Assembly (NCBI GenBank): GCA_040222235.1 | Contig: JAVKDO010000037.1 | Location: 56,611-120,610, forward strand | DNA: 64,000 bases | Source of the DNA: UBA6059 sp040222235 | GTDB taxonomy: Bacteria > Bacteroidota > Bacteroidia > Cytophagales > Cyclobacteriaceae | Direction: 5' to 3' | Shown here: positions 36,229-43,651 of the stretch, in pieces | How positions within the stretch are numbered: the first letter of the stretch is position 1 | How the letters are laid out: each line of letters starts with the position of its first letter | Notes under the pieces: generated by a model | Database searches by the model: none | Seen by the model: the letters and a program-made list of their open reading frames with translations, nothing else | Told to the model about the DNA's origin: nothing | Position numbers and translations under genes: made by a program

Positions 36229-37143
36229 ATGCACAAGTACAGAATGACACTGTGGTCACTTGCTTTCGCCATCACCTTATCGGCAAGCTGTAGTGACCCA
36301 GGATCCTTACGACTGGCGACATATACCTATGCTAGTAACAATCGCATTGCCAACCTTGAGCCTCTAGCCCGGTTGCTCGAAGAAGAGCTCGATAGACCAG
36401 TCGATATCAAGAGTTATCCAGATGTGGCTTCATTTATTTCAGGCATCAAGTCCGACGAAGTTGATATTGCATTAATCAATACACTTGGTTATTTGCTACT
36501 ATCTCTGGACAACCAAAACATGGAAGTGGTGACTACTCTGAAGGTTGTGGAGGATGCTCAAGACAACTACAAGACCGTCTTATTGACTAATATCAGCAAC
36601 ATTCAAAGCCTTGATGGTTTATACCAAAGGAAAGGAGATCTATCGATGACTTTTGTGGCTGAAGGCTCTACCTCGGGCAACTTAGTCCCACGACTTTTGC
36701 TGAGTTCTATAGGTATAAAATCACCGGAGACTGAGTTTCGATCTGTGGCATATGGGGGTAATCATACTTCCACTTTTGAGCAACTAGTAAGAGGTGAAAC
36801 TGACCTCTGTGCTATCGGTAGCAACGAATATTTCATGCAGTTGGAAGCTAACCCATCAATATCAGACTCAATCCAATTATTATGGATATCGGAGGAGATT
36901 CCACTTGGTCCGGTACTCGTCAATAGAGGGCTTTCGAAAGATGACTCAGATAAAATTACCGAATTGCTTTTGCAGCTTCATCAAACGAATGACAAAGTCT
37001 TACAGTATGTCAAGGCAGGCTGGTCAGAGGCCAAGCAAGCTGAAAAGTATTATCCCATCACGGATAGTTATTATGATGATTTCCGTAGGGTCAATGGAAA
37101 TAGTACAGACTTATCGGAAATTTTGAATCTCTTCAAAGATTGA
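36229..37143 (+). CDS. PhnD-like phosphate/phosphonate-type binding lipoprotein
   Basis: ATG 36229 gives 304 residues with a lipobox (LSASC, C21); the frame is open further upstream from a TTG. The fold matches periplasmic binding proteins of the PhnD type: LRLATYTYASNN, DVASFISGIKSDEVDIALINT, VAEGSTSGNLVPRLLL and GETDLCAIGS. Such proteins bind phosphonate, phosphite or other anions for an ABC transporter or a sensor kinase. No permease, ATPase or kinase is adjacent, so it is an orphan here. Confidence 0.88.
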   Translation: MHKYRMTLWSLAFAITLSASCSDPGSLRLATYTYASNNRIANLEPLARLLEEELDRPVDIKSYPDVASFISGIKSDEVDIALINTLGYLLLSLDNQNMEVVTTLKVVEDAQDNYKTVLLTNISNIQSLDGLYQRKGDLSMTFVAEGSTSGNLVPRLLLSSIGIKSPETEFRSVAYGGNHTSTFEQLVRGETDLCAIGSNEYFMQLEANPSISDSIQLLWISEEIPLGPVLVNRGLSKDDSDKITELLLQLHQTNDKVLQYVKAGWSEAKQAEKYYPITDSYYDDFRRVNGNSTDLSEILNLFKD

Positions 37144-37220
37144 AATCAGTTCGCTTTAGAATAGCATACCCTGATCATTCCTGATTAGGTTGCGGGCAGA
37201 CGCTAATTCAATAACTACAT

Positions 37221-37673
37221 ATGAGCTTTAACATCGTGCTGGTCGAGCCGGAGATACCTACGAATACAGGAAATATTGGCCGGCTAACATTGGCAGCTGG
37301 CGCCAACTTACATCTGGTGGAACCGCTCGGCTTTGAGATTGACGATACTAGGGTAAAAAGGGCCGGACTGGATTATTGGAAGCATCTGTCATTGCACGTG
37401 TATGAGAGCTCGGAGGAGTTTTTCAAACTGCATGCTGGAAAGAAAATGGCTTTATTCTCTAGTCATGGAGAGAAAGACTATTGTACCATTTGCTTTGAGG
37501 AGGAGATGTTTCTTATTTTCGGAAAAGAGTCTGTTGGTCTTTCAGAGGATATTGTTGCTGATAACACGGATAGTCTCTACCGTATTCCTATCCATAGCCC
37601 GCACGTGAGAAGTCTTAACCTCGCCAATGCTGTTAGTATTGTGGTCTATGAAGGGCTGAGACAACTCAGATAG
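37221..37673 (+). CDS. trmL: tRNA (cytidine(34)-2'-O)-methyltransferase
   Basis: The 150-residue SPOUT enzyme carries all three SPOUT motifs: EPEIPTNTGNIGR at the start, LIFGKESVGL in the middle and IPIHSPHVRSLNLANAVSIVVYE, which forms the trefoil knot. It 2'-O-methylates the wobble base of tRNA-Leu isoacceptors in the cytoplasm. The gene stands alone with short flanking gaps. Confidence 0.95.
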   Translation: MSFNIVLVEPEIPTNTGNIGRLTLAAGANLHLVEPLGFEIDDTRVKRAGLDYWKHLSLHVYESSEEFFKLHAGKKMALFSSHGEKDYCTICFEEEMFLIFGKESVGLSEDIVADNTDSLYRIPIHSPHVRSLNLANAVSIVVYEGLRQLR

Positions 37674-37846
37674 AGCGATTCAATCGGGAAGGTTTGATTG
37701 GACATAGAGTTGACTTACCAACCTCTAATGGAGTGAAATTGGATTCTATCTATGATAATTTTTGAAATTTGCAATCATCGAAACTAGTGCACTATTTGTC
37801 AGACAACATAATTTGTGATATGTAATAAAGACTTATTTTAGAGAGT

Positions 37847-38758
37847 ATGAGAAAGAAGATCGCGCTAGTGGGCTGTGGTATTTGGGGGCAAAAAATTCTT
37901 AGAGATTTATTGAACCTACAATGCATCGTAGACGTCTTTGATATGAACGAAGCTGCCTGCACCGATGCATTATCGTTAGGTGCTCAATCCTTTAACTCTG
38001 GTCTTCCTTCAAGTGCGTCTTACGATGGTATTATTGTAGCTACCCCATCTATTACTCATAGAACTATATTGGAAAGAATCTCTCCATTGGGACTTCCAAT
38101 CTTCGTTGAAAAACCTCTGACTACCTCTCTTGAAGACGCATTACATCTAAGAGAGGTACTTCACGAACGTGTTTATGTAATGCATATATGGCTGTATCAT
38201 CCAGGGATTAGAATGCTATCAGAAATTGCAAAGTCCGAGGAATTAGGCAAAGTATTAAGCCTGAGATCGAAAAGGTGTAATTGGACGAGCCCTAGAAAAG
38301 ATATCGACAGCATATGGAACCTTGCTCCTCATGATATTACTATCTGTCAATCAATTTTGGGCTTCCTACCAGATCCCGTTTTTTCAACTGTTGAACGGTA
38401 TAAAAATGGGATTGCAAGGGGGATGGTTGGGGTGCTTGGAAATAATCCTAGCTTTATTTTTGAGATATCGAATCGGTATGAGACTAAACTAAGAGATGTG
38501 AGATTGCATTGTGAAAATGGAGTGGCGGTTCTGAAGGACGAAAAAGTCGATTATCTGGAAATCTACCATGGAGATGATGAGAGCGACCTTTCGAAAATAG
38601 AAATAGAAAAGCGTCGATTTGGGACGAATTCGGCATTGATAGAAGAGCTTAGAGAATTCATCAATTATCTGGAAGGCGGACCTTCTCCCCGCAGTAATCT
38701 TGAGCATGGTGTGCAAGTAGTAAGAGTAATTGATTCGCTCATTAAAATGGATTCCTAG
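37847..38758 (+). CDS. Gfo/Idh/MocA-type NAD(P) oxidoreductase
   Basis: The 303-residue protein starts with a Rossmann motif KKIALVGCGIWGQK and contains FVEKPLTT, the family's conserved EKP motif, with the C-terminal domain after about residue 125. Members oxidise or reduce sugars and sugar nucleotides. The next gene, a glycosyltransferase, begins 4 nt after the stop, so they are one operon. Both genes are AT-rich compared with flanking trmL and the amidohydrolase, which suggests acquisition as part of a polysaccharide locus. Confidence 0.9.
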   Translation: MRKKIALVGCGIWGQKILRDLLNLQCIVDVFDMNEAACTDALSLGAQSFNSGLPSSASYDGIIVATPSITHRTILERISPLGLPIFVEKPLTTSLEDALHLREVLHERVYVMHIWLYHPGIRMLSEIAKSEELGKVLSLRSKRCNWTSPRKDIDSIWNLAPHDITICQSILGFLPDPVFSTVERYKNGIARGMVGVLGNNPSFIFEISNRYETKLRDVRLHCENGVAVLKDEKVDYLEIYHGDDESDLSKIEIEKRRFGTNSALIEELREFINYLEGGPSPRSNLEHGVQVVRVIDSLIKMDS

Positions 38759-38762
38759 TTTG

Positions 38763-39764
38763 ATGAACAAGGTTAAAGCTACGGTGATTATCCCCACAAC
38801 TATTGACCGAGGAATACTTCTCCCCTATTCTGTCGGTAGTGTGCAAAATCAGACAGTTCAAGATATTGAGATTTTCATTATTGGTGATGGCGTGTATGAT
38901 GAAACAAGAGAAGTCATTTATGACCTTCAGTCCCAGGATGATCGTATAAATTTTTTTGATCATCCAAAGCATGAGCGACGTGGAGAAATCTATCGACATA
39001 TGGCTCTGCAAGAGGCTCGGGGAGAAATCGTCTGCTACTTATGTGATAGAGACTTAATGTTACCGCATCATATTGAAACCCACACTAAAATTTTGGAGAA
39101 TTATGATTTCTCTTCTTCGGTGTGTTTACATATTCCAGCAGAGGGTAAACCAGTATTGCATAACTTCTTTGGATATTTTGGAGCTTATTCGGGCTGTTCG
39201 AATGACATGAAAAGTAATGTTGGAGGGCTCTCCATAGTTGCTCACTCCTTATCATTTTACCATGACCAAGCTATTCAATGGACTACTACGCCATTAGACA
39301 TTCCAACGGATGTCTTTATGTGGAATAAATTCCTTGGCAACAGGAACTGCAGAGCCTTTTCAGACGAGGAGACTACTATACTGTATTTTAAAAGACAATC
39401 ACACCCGGGATGGTCTTCAGAAAATAGACTCCCTGAGATCGCAGATTGGTTTCAATTATTAGAGGAGCCGAAACAAATCGATGCTGTGATTAAACAAGCT
39501 ATTGGGAGTCTACTTACAAGGGTTAAATCAATTCAAGCAAGGCTTAAAATCATTCGGGAGGAGAATACTGTAATGAGACAAAAGTTAGATGCCTGCAGAG
39601 ATGAAAAATCCAACATTCAACAAGAGGTAATGGTATCAAAGAGTAAACAGATAGAAATACAAAAAAGAGAGAAGGATTGGAATCAATATAGTCGTCAGAG
39701 AAAAATGCTCTTTCACTTCAAGCTAGCACTGTTTCAAATGATAATGATACTTAGAATCAAGTAA
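38763..39764 (+). CDS. Family 2 glycosyltransferase with C-terminal coiled coil
   Basis: ATG 38763 is chosen (333 residues; a longer frame back to 38730 overlaps the previous gene). The GT-A fold is seen in VIIPTTIDR, SVGSVQNQTVQDIEIFIIGDG and the metal/donor motif YLCDRDLM. Residues about 250-310 form a charged coiled coil (RLKIIREENTVMRQKLDACRDEKSNIQQE), and a basic/hydrophobic tail could bind the membrane. It probably builds a surface glycan; donor and acceptor are unknown. The gene converges with the epimerase gene, 31 nt apart. Confidence 0.88.
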   Translation: MNKVKATVIIPTTIDRGILLPYSVGSVQNQTVQDIEIFIIGDGVYDETREVIYDLQSQDDRINFFDHPKHERRGEIYRHMALQEARGEIVCYLCDRDLMLPHHIETHTKILENYDFSSSVCLHIPAEGKPVLHNFFGYFGAYSGCSNDMKSNVGGLSIVAHSLSFYHDQAIQWTTTPLDIPTDVFMWNKFLGNRNCRAFSDEETTILYFKRQSHPGWSSENRLPEIADWFQLLEEPKQIDAVIKQAIGSLLTRVKSIQARLKIIREENTVMRQKLDACRDEKSNIQQEVMVSKSKQIEIQKREKDWNQYSRQRKMLFHFKLALFQMIMILRIK

Positions 39765-39777
39765 AATTTAACTCTCA

Positions 39778-39811
39778 TTTATTTGACATGCGATTTTATT
39801 TGACATGCGAT
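39778..39811. repeat. Perfect 17-bp tandem direct repeat
   Basis: TTTATTTGACATGCGAT occurs twice in immediate succession (39778-39794 and 39795-39811). It lies between convergent genes, and the second copy contains the last codons and stop of the epimerase gene, so the first copy is a duplicate of that gene's terminal codons. Confidence 0.85.
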
Positions 39812-40356
39812 GACTCCATCATTTGGTTTTTTAAGTCTTCAGGTACAGGAAAATCACTTGCTCGCTCTGAAAGAATCACTGAATTAAATGGCCATGGAAT
39901 ACCTAGATCTGGAGCATCCCATCGACAGCCCCAATTATCATCTTTTCCATAATCAATGTATGATTCCGAAACTGCTTGTATGTGTAGTGAGGGTTGTGTG
40001 AAGCACCACCCATGAAGGAGTCCACGCGGAAATACTATTGCCGCCATGGACGACCCGTAAACCTCATATAAGGAGTAAACACCTTTAGTAGGAGAATCAT
40101 CTCTTAAATCCTTTAGTCCCACATAGCCGTGACCTGAGACGAGACAAAAATATTCATCATGCCTTAGGTGCAAATGCATACCTCTAAACACGTTCGGTTC
40201 GGACTTAACGTAGCTCCATTGAACAGGTTCTAGACAGGTGCCCCAATGCTTTTGAAAAACTTCTGTAAATGACCCTCTAGAATCCTTCCGTTCGTCGAGT
40301 ATTTTAAAATCACAACCATGAATTTCCTGACCGGAGATCAGTCTCGATAATTTCAT
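39796..40356 (-). CDS. dTDP-4-dehydrorhamnose 3,5-epimerase-like cupin
   Basis: ATG 40356 gives 186 residues; the frame upstream to 40449 is hydrophobic read-through. RmlC features include DSRGSFTEVFQ, PVQWSYVKSEPNVFRGMHLHLRHDEYFCLVSG (catalytic His region), and PRGLLHGWCF. The usual RGLHYQ motif is RGMHLH, so substrate or activity may differ from true RmlC. No rmlA, rmlB or rmlD genes are nearby. It is AT-rich like the two preceding genes and forms with them a short sugar-modification segment, though it reads on the other strand. Confidence 0.85.
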   Translation of the reverse strand: MKLSRLISGQEIHGCDFKILDERKDSRGSFTEVFQKHWGTCLEPVQWSYVKSEPNVFRGMHLHLRHDEYFCLVSGHGYVGLKDLRDDSPTKGVYSLYEVYGSSMAAIVFPRGLLHGWCFTQPSLHIQAVSESYIDYGKDDNWGCRWDAPDLGIPWPFNSVILSERASDFPVPEDLKNQMMESSHVK

Positions 40357-40496
40357 CTCAAGATTAGGTTTAATCGTGAGAGCGAAGGTAAATAAATATA
40401 CAATTAGCGCAATTTTGTTGAATGGTTTGCTAGAATGAAGAATCAACAAGAAGAATTCGGGTTCATTGAGAACAAATTTTAGAAAGCTGTGTAGGC

Positions 40497-41873
40497 CTAC
40501 CTATTCCTCACCTCAATTTTTCTTAGCTCAATATCCAGAAAGCCCCTATCCAACCATTTGCCTCGTACCATTACACCGGAGATTTGGCTCATTGCTGTAA
40601 TATCCGCTATTGGATTTGCATCGAGGAGTATAAGGTCGGCTGACATCCCCTTGCTTACTTGGCCAAAAGTATCTTCCTCGCCAAAGTATCGAGCAGGATT
40701 GAGTGTTCCTATTTGAAGAGCTTCTAATGGAGTGAGGCCAGCTTCTACCATGGCCAGTAGTTCTCGCTGTATGGAGAATCCTGGTACATTGAACACCTGA
40801 GGTGCATCCGAACCTAAGATCAACCCTTGACCTGATCGGTGCAGCGCTAGAATCAACTTTCTACGGAGTGCTAGAAAATCCTCGGCAGGAGCTCCTTCAT
40901 TAACACTTTGAAGAAAACCACTTCTGGTATTATACCATTGTTTTCGAGTACTTGGTGACATGTACTTCATCTCAGGCCGGGCCATGATGCTGTCGGTTGG
41001 CAATGGTGAAAAGACACTGATGAAAAGACTCTGTGTAGGTACGATCCATACCCCTTGCTCTTTTGACATAGCCACCAACCCAGGGATGCCACTTTCATCG
41101 GCTAGGTTCGTGAAGTTCACACCAAAAAAACCGTTGGTATTTGGATCTACATCTTCACTTTCCGGAACTAATCCTTCGATGAAGCCATCGACATGATCAA
41201 TTGAAAGATACTTAGCTTCCATGGCTCGTCTTACTCCCACATCTACGGGTACATGTCCAGCAAATCCAATTCCCACTTCATTGGCTACTACAACGATGGT
41301 GTCGAATACCTCACGCTTGATGCCTGGATGAATTTTGAGAAAGTCATAACCATCTTGCTGATATTGGGTGACTATAGTTCTGGCGGTCACTGGATCAGGC
41401 ATAGAGTTGCCATTCAATGATGGACTTGAGGTGAAAATTCTTGGGCCAAGCAATTCGCCATTCGAGACCTTCTCACGCAGCTCGAGATGGAAGGGCTGTC
41501 CTAGCATTCCTCTGATCGTAGTGATACCATTAGTTAGATAAAGGAGCAGTGTTTCTTCCACCCGATTAGGTCCCATTTGAGGTATTGGTATATGGGCATG
41601 CATCTCAGCAAGTCCGGGGGATAAGTATTTGCCATTACCATCGATGATAATTACATCCTCAGTAGTACGCATTTTCCCGGTAGGGGAGATATCTACTATA
41701 CGTTCCCCATTGACGAATACATCTTGGGCAGATATGACCTTACCACTAGCTACATCTATAATGTTAACATTCGTAAAAACTACATCAGCGTCAATAGCCG
41801 GCTGGGTCTTCGCTTGACATCCGGCAGCTATCGCAATGACAAGGGCATTAAAAAGTAGGCTTAAGTTTTTCAT
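40497..41873 (-). CDS. Lipoprotein amidohydrolase
   Basis: ATG 41873 overlaps the stop of the DUF2911 gene by 4 nt (ATGA), which supports this start over 41912. The 458-residue protein has a lipobox (IAAGC, C19), the metal-binding HAH (H92, H94) in GLAEMHAHIP, a Lys in DFLKIHPG, His in GFAGHVP and SIDHVDG, and GSDAPQV with the Asp ligand. It is a third member of the COG1228-type amidohydrolase family here. Substrate unknown. Operon: GNAT, DUF2911, amidohydrolase. Confidence 0.9.
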   Translation of the reverse strand: MKNLSLLFNALVIAIAAGCQAKTQPAIDADVVFTNVNIIDVASGKVISAQDVFVNGERIVDISPTGKMRTTEDVIIIDGNGKYLSPGLAEMHAHIPIPQMGPNRVEETLLLYLTNGITTIRGMLGQPFHLELREKVSNGELLGPRIFTSSPSLNGNSMPDPVTARTIVTQYQQDGYDFLKIHPGIKREVFDTIVVVANEVGIGFAGHVPVDVGVRRAMEAKYLSIDHVDGFIEGLVPESEDVDPNTNGFFGVNFTNLADESGIPGLVAMSKEQGVWIVPTQSLFISVFSPLPTDSIMARPEMKYMSPSTRKQWYNTRSGFLQSVNEGAPAEDFLALRRKLILALHRSGQGLILGSDAPQVFNVPGFSIQRELLAMVEAGLTPLEALQIGTLNPARYFGEEDTFGQVSKGMSADLILLDANPIADITAMSQISGVMVRGKWLDRGFLDIELRKIEVRNR

Positions 41874-42409
41874 TGTATAAGTATGGGGATAATCACCTCT
41901 GTCTTGTCCCACTGCATATGCATGTTGTAGCCGAGTCCTTCACCCACTTTGTCAAAGTAGATGGTAAACTGCTCTACGAGATTGGGCATGGCACGAGTGG
42001 GTACCAATATGTCCGCAACATCCAGGTCATGATTAGGCATGAAAGCACCCCATTGGTCGAGTTCTGTATTCAATACAACCTGCCATTGATTAACACCTGG
42101 TGTGGTATAAAGCCGATATCGCCCTGCAGGTACCTGCTCTCCACCGAAGATGATGGCTTTGCTGAAACTCACCTCAGTTGCGTCATTGGCTCCTGTACGC
42201 CAGTACTCACCGTGCGGTACCAAGCCCCCAAAAATCTTCCGTCCCTTTTTAAAAGGCCGGCAGTAGGTCACGGTAAACGTGGCGTCATCCGCACTAAAAG
42301 CAACCGTCTCTTCCGGACTATGAACTTTTGTGGTCATCACTGTATAGGCGATCCATCCTGCGAAGGACAGCACTGCTACACTGATGATTACAACTACTAT
42401 TATTCTCAT
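41870..42409 (-). CDS. DUF2911 family protein with N-terminal membrane anchor
   Basis: The 179-residue protein begins with a single membrane segment or uncleaved signal (residues 3-24). The DUF2911 core follows: VTYCRPFKKGRKIFGGLVPHGEYWRTGANDATEVSF, PAGRYRLYTTPG, WQVVLNTELDQWG. The fold is a beta-sandwich found in exported Bacteroidota proteins and its role is unknown. It is coupled to the amidohydrolase by a 4-nt overlap and abuts the GNAT gene with no spacing. Confidence 0.9.
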   Translation of the reverse strand: MRIIVVVIISVAVLSFAGWIAYTVMTTKVHSPEETVAFSADDATFTVTYCRPFKKGRKIFGGLVPHGEYWRTGANDATEVSFSKAIIFGGEQVPAGRYRLYTTPGVNQWQVVLNTELDQWGAFMPNHDLDVADILVPTRAMPNLVEQFTIYFDKVGEGLGYNMHMQWDKTEVIIPILIQ

Positions 42410-42892
42410 TTATCTCTTGCTCTTCATCCACTCATAGACCTTGTAGTGGTCCCCGTTCATACCGATGCTTTGATACACCTTCTGGGCGGCTGTGTTGGTG
42501 TTATCAACATAGAGCCGGATTCCGCAGATATTTTCATCGCTGGCAGCCAGGGATTGGATATACGCATAAAGCCGTTTAAAGATGCCATGTCCTCGAAAAT
42601 CCTTTTCTACGTAAACCGACTGAATCCACCAGACCTGCCCATTGCGCCATTCACTCCATTCGTAGGTGATCAGGAGTGAAGCAATTATGCGACCTTCAAC
42701 TTCGAGTACATAGTAAATACCTCGTGAGGAATCTTCAAAAATAGAATTTACACCTTTGCCAACGACCTCAGCATCAAGTGTCATGCCTTCGGTTTCCTTG
42801 GCCATTTGCTCTTGGAATCGAGATATCGTTACAGCATCTGCGGGTACGGCAGGTCTTATTTTTTCAGTATCCCGAATGTCGTTGTGATTCAT
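42410..42892 (-). CDS. GNAT family N-acetyltransferase
   Basis: The 160-residue protein shows GNAT motifs: WIQSVYVEKDFRGHGIFKRLYAYI (acetyl-CoA binding R-G-x-G) and YVDNTNTAAQKVYQSIGM. It abuts DUF2911 directly and lies one base from the ROK kinase gene. Substrate unknown. Part of a minus-strand operon from 45925 or 43637 down to 40497. Confidence 0.9.
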   Translation of the reverse strand: MNHNDIRDTEKIRPAVPADAVTISRFQEQMAKETEGMTLDAEVVGKGVNSIFEDSSRGIYYVLEVEGRIIASLLITYEWSEWRNGQVWWIQSVYVEKDFRGHGIFKRLYAYIQSLAASDENICGIRLYVDNTNTAAQKVYQSIGMNGDHYKVYEWMKSKR

Positions 42893-42893
42893 A

Positions 42894-43637
42894 CTAGTGC
42901 AGCCCCAGCTTTTGTGCTCCTACAGCTGCACCAATAATACCTGCGTTGTTCAACATCTGAGCAGGTACGATTTCGCATTTCGTGTCCAGCAGGCTCAAAA
43001 ATTTGTCTGATTGCTTGCTAATACCACCGCCAAGAATGATCAGGTCTGGCCAAAGTAAAAACTCAACTAAGGCGAGATATTCATTGAAGCGGCCAGCCCA
43101 TTCCTCGATAGAGAGGCCGAGCTTTTTCCTAACGGAATTAGCTGCGTACTTTTCTGCGGAGGCTCCATGAAGTGGGATGTGCCCGAGCTCAGTGTTGGGC
43201 ACTAGCTCCCCCTCAGTGAATAGGGCCGTACCAATGCCGGTACCCGCAGCGATCATCAGAACTGTGCCATTATTACCTTTTCCGGCCCCAAAGCTCATTT
43301 CCGCTAGGCCAGCAGCATCTACATCGTTGACCAAGTGTGTTCGACACCCAGTCTTTTTCTTGATTTTCTTGGCGGCCTTTACACCTATCCAGCTATCGTC
43401 AATATTGCTGGCGGTCATCACTATATCATGTTTTATAGCAGCTGGAAATCCGCAACCAATGGGCCCTTCCCATTCAAAGTGCTCGACGATTTCTTTTACG
43501 GTGTTGATCATCTCCTTGGGTGTGGCCGGGCTAGGTGTAGGTATTCTGTGCCTGTCAGTCACGAGCTCACCTCGGATTGTATCTACGACAGCACCCTTCA
43601 TACCAGTGCCGCCAATATCAATGCCTAATACTTGCAT
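42894..43637 (-). CDS. ROK family kinase, polyphosphate glucokinase-like
   Basis: The 247-residue protein has the ATP/phosphate-binding motif GIDIGGTGMKGAVVD, the sugar-binding VNDVDAAGLAE with catalytic Asp, and MIAAGTGIGTALF. Its short length without the CxCGxxGC zinc motif, plus the phrase HIPLHGASAEKYAA, matches polyphosphate-glucose phosphotransferases (PPGK) rather than regulatory ROK proteins. It would phosphorylate glucose with polyphosphate or ATP. One base separates it from the GNAT gene and 14 nt from the helicase gene. Confidence 0.85.
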   Translation of the reverse strand: MQVLGIDIGGTGMKGAVVDTIRGELVTDRHRIPTPSPATPKEMINTVKEIVEHFEWEGPIGCGFPAAIKHDIVMTASNIDDSWIGVKAAKKIKKKTGCRTHLVNDVDAAGLAEMSFGAGKGNNGTVLMIAAGTGIGTALFTEGELVPNTELGHIPLHGASAEKYAANSVRKKLGLSIEEWAGRFNEYLALVEFLLWPDLIILGGGISKQSDKFLSLLDTKCEIVPAQMLNNAGIIGAAVGAQKLGLH

Positions 43638-43651
43638 GTCAATTCAGTTGG

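Noticed and set aside
41873..42679. 268-residue plus-strand frame opposite DUF2911 and GNAT
   Set aside because: Antisense shadow of two well-supported genes; no domain or signal recognised.
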